Assembly: GCA_028023455.1 (NCBI GenBank)
Contig: JAQFVV010000288.1
Span: 806,001-870,000 of the forward strand
Origin: Epiperipatus broadwayi
Taxonomy: Eukaryota > Onychophora > Udeonychophora > Euonychophora > Peripatidae
DNA: 64,000 bases
Reading direction: 5' to 3'
Made by a program: the position numbers and the translations under genes. Numbering within the stretch: the first letter of the stretch is position 1; each line of letters begins with the position of its first letter. This document shows, one piece after another, positions 1 to 12,335 of the stretch. The notes beneath the pieces were generated by a model. It was not told the DNA's origin and did not search any database. It saw nothing but the letters and a program-made list of their open reading frames with translations.

Positions 1-59
1 CTGGAGACTTTCACTTGAATTTTAGCTTTGCTCTCGAGTGGAGCATCTAAAATATCTTA

Positions 60-270
60 AATAAATTAATACTGCAAGGTATGACCGAGTAAGCACCGAA
101 ATTATTCTCCATCGGGAGATGGCCCACCATATGCTGAGCTTCACCTTGCCCATCGTAAAAACACCAAAATGATCTGCTGCCTGAAATAAACAAGAAAGCC
201 GCTGCTGTTAAAAAAATCAATAAAACAACATGCCCAGGACAAGAAAGAAAACCTCTAATTACGAACAATC
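60..270 (-). other. GC-richer block with a short open frame, origin unknown
   Basis: This stretch is clearly less AT-rich than its surroundings. On the minus strand it carries an open frame of about 73 codons with a hydrophobic segment, and in a second minus frame a TTTCAG acceptor-like site is followed by another open stretch ending in TAA. I recognise no protein domain. It could be a decayed exon or a piece of a dispersed repeat. Neither reading is supported by a second copy in this window, so no product is assigned. Confidence 0.2.
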
Positions 271-300
271 TGCTATTAAACCAATGGACGAAAACATCTT

Positions 301-879
301 ATAAAACAGGTACCTGTGTGTGTATTCCAAATTATAGAGTACTCTAGTAATAATAAGCTATAGCTCATCTCCTATTATTTGTATAACTTCTAAATGTTAA
401 AATTGTAATTTTGAGAAACTAAAATTCGAGAATTCATGTAATCTGTAAATTTCTCGCATAATCTAGCTTACCCTCCCTCTATCACTTCTTAGGTGTGTAT
501 TTCTTAAATCTACATTTTATTTATAATTATCATTGAAATATTACCTCCTCATAATTGTCTTAGTTTTAAAGCTAAATCCATAATCGCTTGAACAGTGAAT
601 GCGTGTCGAATTATCATTAATATTTGCTTTTATAAATAACTTAAATTTCATATAAATCGACACGCATTCAAAGAACCAGTTATTGTAATGCAGGGTCTAC
701 TACTACGTAATAGCTGGCATACTCGCTGTAATAATCCCCTTTTTAGATATTTTTTTATTATTAAATGTTAATGAATAATCATGTAAATTTCATTTCTTTG
801 AGAGTCACCAATTTTCTTTCAGTCAACGTTGATAATGTCGGGCCGAGTTTGAAATCTAGTTGAATATTACCACAATCTT
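301..879. other. AT-rich gene-less stretch
   Basis: No coding region, RNA gene or recognisable mobile element is seen, apart from the inverted repeat at 596-670 listed separately. Confidence 0.5.
596..670. repeat. perfect 14-bp inverted repeat with 47-nt loop
   Basis: The arm tgaatgcgtgtcga (596-609) is matched exactly in reverse complement by tcgacacgcattca (657-670), with an AT-rich loop between. The arms are GC-richer than the loop. This could be the ends of a very small non-autonomous DNA element or a hairpin. No clear target-site duplication flanks it. Confidence 0.6.
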
Positions 880-1200
880 TTCGATATTATACATGGGTTA
901 CATTTTGAAGCCCCGATGGCTCATTCCACGCCGTGAATGCTCCGGATTCTCTAGGGTTGAATTAACCCCAGTCGTCCTACAAAAGCGGACATGATAATGT
1001 TCCCGTAGGGCTTGACGACCGTCATGCAGCCAGCTGGCAAATTGCGACACGGACCGCTTGTCCCTGGTTATGCTCATGTGACACCTTACCTCTTCGGGTC
1101 GTGGCAGAGACCAACCCGAAACCCTTATAACTTATTCACGGCATTGCAGTTTCAGCGCTGCCATTTTACATCGCCCTTCTAAAGCGTACCACGTGTTCTT
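880..1200. other. GC-rich island without recognised gene
   Basis: About 320 bp of near-balanced base composition inside very AT-rich DNA. Stop codons interrupt all frames at short spacing, and no tRNA or rRNA signature was recognised. It may be part of an unclassified dispersed repeat or the remains of an exon or regulatory element. No second copy is visible in the window. Confidence 0.4.
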
Positions 1201-1699
1201 TTATTTAGTTTATTATTCTCTCTATCACTCCGCCTCGGCATTATCTTCGTCATATACTCTCAAATAAATGTTTGCCCTTTGTCGTAAAATAAATATTTTA
1301 TTAAATAAATGTATGTCCGCCGTTACTGATGACTCTTGCAGTGCAAAGTATAAATTCCTTACAGCACGCATTAGAAATACTCACTCGAGAACCCTAGGTA
1401 GCTAGATTACGCCTTCATATAAATAAATGCTCCATATAAATAAATGTATTTTTATATATATAATATTACTAATCAGCTATTGAGACTTTGAATTTAAAAT
1501 ATGATTAATCACATTAATAATGTTTTCTTTTATTAAATACGTAAATAAATAATTCTAACTATACGTCTGTAGTTAAGTTTTCATTTATTCGATGCCCATT
1601 ATAGACATTTTCTCGATTATATATGTTAATTAATATTCGTTTGATTGTTGGCCAACTCGGAAACAAAACCCATGAATCTCGTGCATCTCCCTGACCACC
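1201..1699. other. AT-rich gene-less stretch
   Basis: Nothing beyond short AT-rich runs and scattered ATAAATAAAT motifs is seen. Confidence 0.5.
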
Positions 1700-1924
1700 G
1701 TGCCTAAAGAAGTGTTTACTTATGTCGCATCAGAGGCGTTATTCCGTAGTTTGTATTGTGGAACCGATAAACTATGTTCGAACTCAGTATTACCGGTGGC
1801 TTCGTTACTCGATGGTGCTGCTGTTCTGTGTGGTGGTCGAATTCTGCAATATGTTAACGAGATACACGTGTTTTGACTGTTACAATAACAACTACCAACA
1901 AAATTGGCCCATAACCCGTAACAA
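1700..1924. other. GC-richer block abutting the broken end of the GPCR pseudogene
   Basis: This block is open for about 60-78 codons on both strands, but neither translation resembles a family I know. It starts exactly where similarity of the receptor pseudogene to its intact neighbour fades, within TM6. It may therefore be the sequence that replaced the receptor 3' end, for example an inserted repeat or rearranged DNA. Confidence 0.35.
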
Positions 1925-2668
1925 AACATATAAAAATAAAAAACATAATTTTTGTTAGTCGAATATTTTCTGTAAACCGTTTATTAACTGTTTTAGATGT
2001 AATCATATCTTTCAAACCTAATTGAGAATTTCTTATTACTTTGTAAATTTTATAGTAACAAAAACCAATAATAGGAATATTAGCAAAGTATATCCAAGCT
2101 GAAAAAAAAAAAGCAAATACTAAGCCTTCTCTGTCAAATATAATACAACACTCTCTTAACAGCTAATTGAATTCAAAATGAAAAAATCCGGATAGCGTAA
2201 AACACGTTATAATTAAAGTTATAATTCACAGATTTAAAATTATCAGAAATGTCTTTTTTTTAGTATAAAATCGCATGTAGGTTTCTGGAGGATGACAAAG
2301 AATGACGTATCGATTCAAAGCTATTTGAACGAATGTAGAAAACATCACCGTACCACTTGTAAGCCATAGCCAAAAAATAATATCACAACTTCGCTCCATA
2401 CCAGATATTTTAAAAATTATATGATAAAAAAAGGAAGATGATCCAATTCCTTCTATTATAAAGTCAGTTAAGGCTAAATTGCCTATAAAAATATGCGGTA
2501 TAGTTCTTAATTTAGGAAAAAACATTAAGGAAATCAAAATATTTGAATTGCCGGTCACTACTAAAAGCAACGTTACAAAAGAAAAGATAAGATCAAAATA
2601 ATCATATAATTCGAGTTTCATATGTAGATAAGTTGAATGTTTAAAGCTGAATTGGTAAAGTTTTCCAT
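1925..2668 (-). pseudogene. class A GPCR pseudogene, paralogue of the receptor at 8129-9082
   Basis: Translated on the minus strand this matches the intact receptor at 8129-9082 from the N-terminus into TM6. TM1 with its GNS motif, TM2 (NLALTD), the NRY motif at the end of TM3 and the KKK intracellular turn are all preserved. Lesions are direct. There is a one-base deletion near 2638 between the ancestral start (ATG at 2668, followed by an N-glycosylation-like NFT) and TM1. A TGA at 2226-2228 replaces the conserved TM4 tryptophan. A TAG at 2163-2165 lies in the second extracellular loop. Similarity is lost at about 1925, so most of TM6, all of TM7 and the tail are missing. A 131-codon open frame (2226-2621) survives, covering TM1-TM3. 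A functional receptor is not possible. Same orientation and about 6.5 kb spacing suggest a local tandem duplication. Confidence 0.85.
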
Positions 2669-2792
2669 GATTATCAATCTAAAACAGTAATATTAATTGT
2701 AATGAAAAGTATATGATTTTAATAGTTTAAATTATTATATACTGTAATATTTATTTTTTAATCAAATGTAGGCACTATAAAGGAATTTTATA

Positions 2793-3025
2793 TTGTTCAT
2801 AAAGGTACTTTTATATTCTTATTCATTTTTCTCTCTTCCTCTCTCTTCTTTCTCTTATCTATCTTTCTGTCTGTATTTTCCTTACCTCTTTAATTTCTCT
2901 CTCCATCTTTTCCTCTCTCCCTATCTCTCTATGTATCTATCTCTTTTCTCTCACTCAATATTTTCATCTGTATCTTCCCTCTCACACCTCTCTGTATTTC
3001 TCCTCTCCCCCTCTCTCTCTCTTTA

Positions 3026-3026
<1 letters not shown>
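2793..3026. repeat. pyrimidine-rich (CT)n-like low-complexity tract
   Basis: Degenerate CTCTCT/TTCTCT sequence on the plus strand running into the adjacent (TA)n. The open frames across it are compositional artefacts. Confidence 0.8.

Positions 3027-3085
<59 letters not shown>
3027..3085. repeat. (TA)n microsatellite
   Basis: About 29 uninterrupted TA units. Confidence 0.95.
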
Positions 3086-3087
<2 letters not shown>

Positions 3088-3222
3088 TTTACCCCTCCCT
3101 ATCTCCCTATCATTGCCTCCCACCCTCTTTCTTCATTCTCTTTCTCTTATACATATACGCAGATGTACATGTAAAAATGCACATAACCATTCAAATTTTG
3201 TTTTTCAGGCATTCCTTGTTTC

Positions 3223-3367
3223 AAAGAGCATAATGTTGTTTTGCGTTGTTAGCCGAGAGGTATCGCAGCCGTCATGCAAGCAAGTAGTTGGTTGCAGACG
3301 GTTGTGGGTTCGCGTCCCGGCCGATGCTATGACATATGAAAAAAAAAAAAAAAGAGCATAATGTTGT
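3223..3367 (+). mobile_element. tRNA-derived SINE with 17-bp target-site duplication
   Basis: The body (about 3240-3350) starts with a tRNA-like head. It has an A-box-like tagccgagaggt near 3249 and a B-box-like ggttcgcgtccc near 3307, and ends in a run of A. It is flanked by exact copies of a 17-base duplication (3223-3239 and 3351-3367). The A and B boxes would form an internal RNA polymerase III promoter. The spacing and long variable region resemble a leucine- or serine-type tRNA. A second family member lies in reverse orientation at 24751-24868. The element is non-coding and would depend on a LINE for mobility. Confidence 0.85.
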
Positions 3368-3439
3368 AGCATCTAAATCACTACTATCGAGATAATAAAA
3401 TGACTTGAATCATCTGAACTTCCACAAGAAAAGTATATC

Positions 3440-4330
3440 ACCAACATTTTCAACCACTAACAATCTATTACGCAATAAAAGTATCTTTATGTTTAATCTA
3501 CTTTTTCGATCTAAAGCATCTCTGCTTCCCATTACATCAACCAACTTGTTTATGTCATCCATCCATATTACATGTGGGTTTTTTCTACATTTGCAATCTT
3601 TTGGGATTTAATTTAAAACGTCAATTACCCATGTACTATCATATCTTCTAGCATAATATTCAGCTCGGCTCCATTTCAATCTCTTATTTTTTATGATGGC
3701 AGTAATACCTGTTCCTTCTAACGTACAGGTATTTCAGTTTGGACCTTTTCTTCTTACATTTAATCTACCTGTCTTTATGTTTTATTGAGTGGCCTTCTAT
3801 TAAGTATCCATGTTTTAAATTCATAATTACAACTGGAAAAACACATTTATTAAAAACCTATCACTTCGAGACCTTTTAATATTAAGTTATTTTTTCTAAT
3901 AATATTTTATCCATGTTTAATTTTTTTTAATTGCATCCATTATGCTTTTTCTGTTATTAACAATCTGACCAACGTATTTGCTATTATTAATTTTGTCTAA
4001 TTCTCGGTTATCAGTCAATATTTTCAGCTTCTGAAGCAGTGAGGCATTACTTTCTAAATCAGTCACACATTTTCAAAAATCTTTATTTACTTTTTGTCTT
4101 GTAAAACCTTATAAAAAATTTGGATATTTGAAATCACTTCTTTGTACCATTTTGACCTTTTTAATATCACCACATACATAGTCTAAAAGAACTGTTCCAT
4201 TCTGATAAATATTCTTTAGAATTTGACCAATATTATGGATCTATATCTTGATCTCCAAAGCTGTACTCACAGTGAAAATAATCAAATGCCTTTTTATTAT
4301 ATACAAATCGAGAAGCACATCTGCCTTGAT
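3440..4330 (-). mobile_element. decayed RTE-like LINE fragment (3' half)
   Basis: This aligns by eye, in the same orientation, with the full-length LINE at 55642-58890, from that element's 3' end (counterpart of 55660 onward) up to the reverse transcriptase region near 56700. Shared landmarks include the catccatcc..acatgtggg block, the ctattaagt block and a late match to the segment encoding the DYEKAFD region. Many substitutions, indels and stops are present, so it is an old 5'-truncated copy. No open frame longer than about 68 codons survives. Confidence 0.75.
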
Positions 4331-4599
4331 AATCCAATATATTGTACTACATAAAAACTGATGGCGAGGTCTCTGAATATCTTTATTTAATCATAATTAA
4401 TGTTAGTATTTAACGTATGGATTTGTTTTTAGATAATTTAACCGTTAACAAAATATCATAAAAAATCCTATAGAGATTCAATCAAGAGATAGATTCATTA
4501 ATAGTGTTATTAAGTCCTTTAATTCAGTTATTATAACTATAGATTCAATAGTCGTTAATTATGTAGTTTATATGGTACTTGCGCGCAACAACCGGTATT

Positions 4600-6090
4600 A
4601 AATTTTATTTATGAACGGAGTAAAGAAAATGATAACGGGATGTCCTGAGTCTTCTGATAAGATTCCAGGTACTTTTAAAAAGATCAAATATATCCAGATT
4701 TATTGTTGATTCTGGAAAACGAAATTTCTTTATAACCTCACGAAAATTCTATGTTTTATGTACAATTTCTCAATTATATATTTTAATGAACACCCAAAAA
4801 AAATATTGATTTGAATCTATTCTTAGATGGTTTCAAGATATTTTGAGAGAATGATTTACTAGATACTTATATAATTTCTGTAAGGTAACGTTTCTTCTGA
4901 TATAGTAAAAAAATATATAGAATGACAGTAAACTACTATTTAATAGTGACAGTAATGGTTCACATAAATCCCGAAGTTTAGAGTATTTTTTTTTCTCCAA
5001 ACAAGTGCATAGTATTAACCAGCAGAAAATGCAATTATGTACAAAAGCTATACATGGAGTATTTGCATTACAATCTCAAATATTGCCAGAAAGCTTTCTA
5101 AGAACATAATTCCTGGACATTAATTTTGATTTAATCTTAGACAAATGAAGAAAACAATTTAGGCTACAAAGTAGAATCACTACTAAATAGTAGGGAATAT
5201 AATTGTTTTAGTATTTTATTGCAAAACATCGTCTTCAGATCACAAAACGTTTCCTGTTCTTTAGATGAAAAAATTGAAGATACCGTCTTCATTGCATTAG
5301 AAATAAAACCTCGTCTTTTAAGATTTGTGATCTTTTTATAATCTAATTAAAATATGTTTGTTTTTTTTTATTTCAGTAAGAAATCTTAAAAAATAAAAGT
5401 AATATCAACATCAGTGATTTTCCTGCATTCTGTATCTGGAAGGTTATTGAATAATTTATTTTATAAAGTATGTGAGAGGATTAAATTCAGAGATAATCTA
5501 CGCTGACAATTTTTATATCTACTGCAATTGTCATGATTATTAGTAATTGAATTTTCCTATTAAAGAGCATATTTTCAAGTAAATTAATAGATTTTCTGCA
5601 TTTACAAATGTTATAAACTTTTAGACATCTATTTTTTTTATCAAACACAATTATGGTCTGAGATAATATCATTAAACCTATCAACAGTTTTTAATTTATT
5701 TTGAAAACCTTTTTCACTATGACGTGTTAAAAATAGAACTTATTCATAGCAGCTTCACCCAAATTTGCCTTCTCTATAAATAGGTAGCTCTCAACAATTG
5801 ATAAAGTATTTATTAATATGATTGTTTCAAAAACTTTCTGCAGAACACATAATTGTGGAATCATCTCTGGATTTATTTGATTTTAAAAGTGCTATAATTT
5901 TGCCTTTATAGTAAATTTTTGAATAGTTTCTGTATAAATAATATTAGTAATTTTTTTTTCCAATCATATTTGGCTCTAGAATTTTTTAATTTTTTAGAAA
6001 CTTTGACAGTATGCTGCTACTATTTGGGATCTTTTCTAATTGAAGACAATTTCGAAACCGTTCATAGCTCATCACCTTAACATTAAAAGA
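4600..6090 (-). mobile_element. decayed Jockey-type LINE relic, reverse transcriptase region
   Basis: Broken minus-strand translations read in order like a non-LTR reverse transcriptase. Near 5860-5900 is GKIIALLKSNKSRDD, resembling the KIIAILKPGK..DDP block before RT motif A. Near 5760 is ELPIYREGKFG-SCYE, resembling the QAGFR..RSC block. Near 5560-5620 is ENMLFNRKIQ, resembling the ML.NR.FQV block. Near 5410-5450 is LPDTECRKITDVDIT, at the place of the YADD catalytic motif, which is destroyed. Near 5090-5130 is MSRNYVLRKLSGN, resembling the R.NIL.KLAG segment after the palm. Frameshifts and stops are frequent and the ends are uncertain. The clade name follows from these motifs only. Confidence 0.6.
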
Positions 6091-8128
<2,038 letters not shown>

Positions 8129-9082
8129 TTAATTTAGATTTGTGCAATGACAAGTAACAATGTTATAAAAGGCAACACGAAACATTTTATTGGAGAAAAA
8201 ACAAACGAGTGGATTAATAACTGAGTGGCAATTTAAAAACAGCATTGATGCTCTGGCAATTGTAAGAGGTAAATGGCATATGTGGTGAAAAATAACGACA
8301 AACAAAGTTGGTACAAAACATAATATAAAACTCATAAAAATAAAAAACATAATTTTTGTTAGTCGAATATTGTCTGTAAATCTTTTATTAACTGTTGTAG
8401 AAGTATTCATGTTTTTCAAAGTAAACTGAGAACTTTTTATTACTTTATAAATTTTAAAATAACTAAAACTCATAATGGGAACATTAATAATGTACATCCA
8501 GACTATAACTGAAATAAAAAACATTGTGCCTTTTTTATCAAAAACTATAAAACATTCCCTTAACAGAAAATTGAATTCGAAGTGAAAAAGATTAGAAAAT
8601 AACATAAAACTCGTAATACTTATGGATACAGTCCACAGCGCTAAAATTAAGACAGATATCTTTTTTTTAGTATAAAAGCGCTTATAAATTTCAGATGAAT
8701 AACAAAGAATGACATATCGATTTATAGCTATCTGACAGAATGTAAAAAACAACATCATACCACCTGTCATCCATATCCAGAAAACGATATCACATCCTAG
8801 GTTTATATCATGAGTATTTAATGTTACATGATAAATAAAACAAGATGACCCAGCTACACCTGCCACAATGTCCGTTAATGCTAAGTTACCTATAAAAATG
8901 TGTGGTATAGTTCTTAACTTGGGAAAAAACATTATGGTGATCAAAATACTTGAATTGCCAATAACTATTAAACACAATGTTATAAAAGAAACAATAAGGT
9001 CAAAATAATCAAATAAATGAAGTTTCTTTTGAAAATAAGTTGATTTGTTTAAAGTTAATAATGTAGTAAGATTTTCCAGCAT
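8129..9082 (-). CDS. class A (rhodopsin-family) G-protein-coupled receptor, orphan, melatonin/Tre1/moody-like
   Basis: A single uninterrupted coding exon of 317 codons predicts seven membrane segments. Counting from an upstream in-frame Met at 9166: N71 in TM1 (GNS), NLALTD with D99 in TM2, C125 at the start of TM3, NRY at 149-151 instead of DRY, W178 in TM4, C205 in the second extracellular loop (likely disulfide with C125), P230 in TM5, CFVP at 283-286 in TM6 in place of CWxP, and NPLVC at 318-322 where most receptors have NPxxY. I place the start at 9082 (MLEN). The pseudogene at 1925-2668 begins at the matching Met, an NLT glycosylation site follows directly, and a TTCTAG acceptor-like site lies just upstream; the extra 28 residues run into a tandem duplication. 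NRY plus the YKRFYTKK loop resembles melatonin, Tre1, moody and GPR84-type receptors by family knowledge. Ligand and G protein are unknown. Confidence 0.85.
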   Translation of the reverse strand: MLENLTTLLTLNKSTYFQKKLHLFDYFDLIVSFITLCLIVIGNSSILITIMFFPKLRTIPHIFIGNLALTDIVAGVAGSSCFIYHVTLNTHDINLGCDIVFWIWMTGGMMLFFTFCQIAINRYVILCYSSEIYKRFYTKKKISVLILALWTVSISITSFMLFSNLFHFEFNFLLRECFIVFDKKGTMFFISVIVWMYIINVPIMSFSYFKIYKVIKSSQFTLKNMNTSTTVNKRFTDNIRLTKIMFFIFMSFILCFVPTLFVVIFHHICHLPLTIARASMLFLNCHSVINPLVCFFSNKMFRVAFYNIVTCHCTNLN

Positions 9083-9147
9083 AACAAATCTAGAACAGTA
9101 AGAATTATAATGACAAATTATTATTTTTCCTATTAATAATAATAATG

Positions 9148-9213
9148 ATATATATATATATTTCATATGATGGAATTAGAATATATATATATATTTCATA
9201 TGATGGAATTAGA
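9148..9213. repeat. 33-bp tandem duplication upstream of the receptor
   Basis: A unit of TA repeat followed by tttcatatgatggaattaga occurs twice with a 33-base period. The furthest upstream in-frame Met of the receptor frame (9166) lies inside this repeat, which argues against that Met being the real start. Confidence 0.85.
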
Positions 9214-9585
9214 ATCCATTATGTTGCCTTAATAAAATACTTTAATAAAAATATAAACAAATATTATAGACAACTACATTAATAAATATTTAATTTATTA
9301 CATCGAATCGACTTTCGTTCACAATGAACCTTTTCAAGATGTTAGAATAAATCAAAAAGTCACGCGATTTATTTATATTAACGTAGCACACACTTATTGT
9401 TCAAATTAAATACTAAAAATTATTAAAAAAATTTTTAATGTTTAACTGATGACTTTCAACTCAAATTCACGGATTCCTGGTGCAAAATTCAGAAACTTGG
9501 CATCCTTTAACCTTAATAATAAAAAAGGCTTCATAAAAATTATGACAAATCAAGGACACAGTTTATAAAATTTACCATCAACAAT
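9214..9585. other. AT-rich gene-less stretch upstream of the receptor
   Basis: Nothing recognisable. It would contain the promoter and any 5' exon of the minus-strand receptor gene, but no promoter element can be assigned. Confidence 0.4.
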
Positions 9586-9753
9586 CAGAAGACACGAATG
9601 GCATCAAATGTCTGTAGAGTTAAAAGAAATCAGATGGCATATATTGAATATATGCCATCTGATTTCTTTTAACTCTACAGACATTTGATGTCATTCGTGT
9701 CTTCTGAACACGAATGACATCAAATGTCAGTAGAGTTAAAAGAAATCAGATGG
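9586..9753. repeat. near-perfect 121-bp palindrome plus a third direct arm copy
   Basis: Positions 9586-9645 and 9647-9706 are reverse complements of each other over 60 bases with a single mismatch. The axis is at 9646, so there is essentially no loop. Directly after it, 9708-9753 repeats the left arm again in direct orientation (about 46 bases, few differences) and then runs into the tail of a SINE at 9754. The order arm, inverted arm, arm is typical of template switching or fold-back repair. The near identity of the arms shows it is recent or maintained by conversion. Confidence 0.95.
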
Positions 9754-9830
9754 GCTTGACTGGGTTTGAAGTACATTTTGTGAGTTCCAGCTCATGTTAG
9801 ATGAATAAACATGTTTTGACTGGTACAGAG
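9754..9830 (+). mobile_element. 3' tail fragment of a tRNA-derived SINE
   Basis: This matches the last third of the longer copies at 11025-11335 and 36902-37185, including cagctcatgttagatg and the following ataaacatgttttgac. The tRNA-like head is absent. The palindrome arm at 9708-9753 takes its place. Confidence 0.75.
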
Positions 9831-10650
9831 TAGGTTTTTTTTTTCCTTGGGCTTGGCTTCCCAATGCGAGGCTTCGATATAAACACCCACATACCCTGAG
9901 TACTGAAGTCTGTTTACATGTTTTTTTTAAAAAAAGAGGAAAAGTTGTAAAAGATATAGTTTTTTTTTTTTTTTCATGTTTGATATGTTTAAAATAATGT
10001 GTTCAAAGTGTAAAACTCACTGTTTAAAGTTAAAACCCATGTACTACAACCATAGTACAAATGTATTTTTTTCTTCAATGTCATATATAAAGTTTTTTGG
10101 TCTTGAGACATATATAAAAAAATGTGTAAATAAATCATAAATCACTCTGTTTTAGCTGGCGCCCTTACAAATAGAAATTTTGCTAACCAGTAGTGAGTCA
10201 AAAGGCAAAAAAAAAAAATTTGGAAGTGGAGGGTTCGAACTCAGAAAAAAATTATTGAGAGCAAATTTTTTTTTGGCTTAATACTATGATGTATCAATTT
10301 TAAACATGTAATAACCAGACTATGTTTTACAACCATAAAATGTTGTGCAAAAAGTTTCCTTTTAGATCCAAATACTGTAACTATAACTGTAGTACCTGGT
10401 TTTCAACCATATATACATATTTTGTAAGTTTTTTTTTTTGAAACCCATGTATTCCAACCATATATAGATTTTTTTTTGTATCTGGTTTTACATGCACACA
10501 TGAATTTGTTTTGTGTTTCATGTGTTTGAGAGACAAAAATGTTAAAGCCCGTGTACTACATCCATAAGCCTTATGTGTAAAAGGTTGTCACATGGTGTAT
10601 TTAGTGTTTATTCATATGGGCACACTGTGTAAACAATCGATAAAAATACA
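9831..10650. other. low-complexity stretch with degenerate repeated motif
   Basis: T runs and a loosely repeated motif of the form aaacccatgta.t.caaccata recur near 10030, 10320, 10400, 10440 and 10545. The copies are too diverged to define a regular period. A weak B-box-like ggttcgaactc at about 10233 has no convincing A box. Confidence 0.35.
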
Positions 10651-10654
10651 TATA

Positions 10655-11015
10655 TTTTATATATATATGCCTTTATATATATATATAAAATACATATTTT
10701 GCGGGTTCATCCGTGTTAAAAACTTTTAATATCAATATACTGACGTTTCGACTTGGTCACACAAGCCATCCACAGAGTTATAAAAAGGTAGAAAGACGGT
10801 TGTAGAGGCGCTACAATCACTGGTTTGAATAAAACATTAAAAATCCCACCAATAGCAAAAATGTTAAATTTAAGAATGTTTTTTAAAGAAATCTTTCCAA
10901 ATAGGAGGAAGTTTGCACGTATCATCTCGCTTATTGATACAATCTGGCCTTTTAAGTATCTCAATGGCTTCTCTGATTTTGCATTGGTAGAGATTATCAC
11001 ATCTGGATATAATTA
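10655..11015 (-). mobile_element. Penelope-like element, 3' end with C-terminal coding tail
   Basis: On the minus strand 11001 down to 10870 encodes a tail beginning CDNLYQCKIREAIEILKRP, followed by an INKRDD segment, LPPIW and a TAA stop at 10870-10872. The KIREAIEI..KRP..N..D pattern is the familiar end of proteins from Penelope-like elements with a GIY-YIG endonuclease domain. Beyond the stop lies a non-coding tail carrying acgtttcgacttggtcacac (plus strand, 10743-10762). The same tail sequence recurs as an inverted structure at 44491-44648. The reverse transcriptase and most of the GIY-YIG domain are missing, so this is a truncated, inactive copy. Confidence 0.7.
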
Positions 11016-11024
11016 ATTCTTTAT

Positions 11025-11335
11025 ATTAAAGTATTTTTATTGTCTAACTTAGTTGAGTAGTTTGAATTTCTTTTTCTCCACTTCCACATGTACAACTACA
11101 TATATGCATATTTTAATTTAGTTAATATTCAGTCTCATTGTCTTCTCCGCTCTGCTAGTGAGCCAGATTTAAAATGAAATATCATATACCATCATTATAT
11201 GTTAATCATTAGGTGTTTGATATGGGTTTGAATTCAGGTTGGTCCCTGATCTAAATCTTGGGCTTGATTGGGTTTGAAGTATGTTTCACTGTGTTCCAGC
11301 TCATGTTAGATGGATAAACATGTTTAGACTGAGAC
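11025..11335 (+). mobile_element. SINE-like repeat, copy 1
   Basis: This aligns over its whole length with 36902-37185: the shared attgtctaactta start, the tctcattgtcttctccgctct block, a B-box-like ggtttgaattc and the tail cagctcatgttagatggata. The left boundary coincides with the end of the Penelope-like fragment. Confidence 0.75.
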
Positions 11336-12128
11336 ACTAATAACATATTAATTATACATATTAAAAATATTAATTGCATCATAAATCATAACCATATATT
11401 TTAAGAGGTTAGTTCAGAATCATACCCACACAAACCTTAGCCATCTGAAATATTGGATTGTTTTTTTTAATTAGAATGTAAATATAAAATAAATATTAAG
11501 TTTTGCTAGAACACTCTTAAAAATATATAAATGTATAAATAGTTATGACAGTGTATCTGTATATATTTATCTGCCAGCGTGTATATATAATGTTCGATAT
11601 TTAGAAGAGCTTTGTGAACGGAAAGTAATCTGATTGCGTTCTAATGTTTGTAGGGATAAAAGATTTTGCTTATTTAGTATATGTTAATAATTTTCCATGA
11701 GTAGAGCCTAGTTTATATTATACACTTATTATGAAATGATACTTTTTGAAGTTAAGTGATGTTTTCTTAGATTCTTGGTGATGAGAAAAGGTCCCTACCA
11801 ATAGTGTATTTAGAATTAGATGAATTATTGTAGAAGTGTTAAGTAAAGAGTTTATCTGCTTCTCATGTAGATTACCCTTGGAACGTGTAGTTTATATAAT
11901 CATGGAAATATAGTTCTGTGTTATTTAATATGTGGTCAGATAAATTGTTAAATTAATTCTTGATATAATATTAGTGTCTTATTTGGTTGGATTGTTTATG
12001 ACATTGTCCGAAATAAAATAATTGTTTAATATTTTCTTAATGAATGGATAGTTTGTAGAAAAGATTATTTTCTATTATTCCTGCTTAGACACGCATACAC
12101 ACGCATAATATAAATAATATCGCGTATA
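11336..12128. other. AT-rich gene-less stretch
   Basis: No coding frame or repeat of note is seen. Confidence 0.5.
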
Positions 12129-12335
12129 TAAAAGTATAGAGTTATTGAAATTAAAAATGGGAAATGGCTGTTTTGAAGCACATTATATTCATTTAAATAA
12201 AAGTATAGAGTTATTGGAATTAAAAATGGGAAATAACTGTTTTGAAACTTTTTATATTCATTTAAATAAAACTATAAAGTTATTCAGATTAAAACGGGAA
12301 ATAAATATTTTAAAACACAATATTATTTTTTTTTA
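12129..12335 (+). repeat. 69-bp tandem repeat, three units
   Basis: Units start at 12129, 12198 and 12267, each beginning taaaa[g/c]tata.agttat. The third is the most diverged. Because 69 is a multiple of three, an open frame of 63 codons with a 23-residue repeat runs through it. That is a consequence of the period and not evidence for a gene. Confidence 0.9.

Noticed and set aside
2793-3123. Membrane-like frame rich in Ser and Leu on the plus strand and a Tyr-Ile repeat frame on the minus strand
   Set aside because: They translate a CT-rich tract and a (TA)n tract.
10130-10260. B-box-like ggttcgaactc suggesting another tRNA-derived SINE
   Set aside because: No convincing A box at tRNA spacing, no tail and no similar copy in the window.
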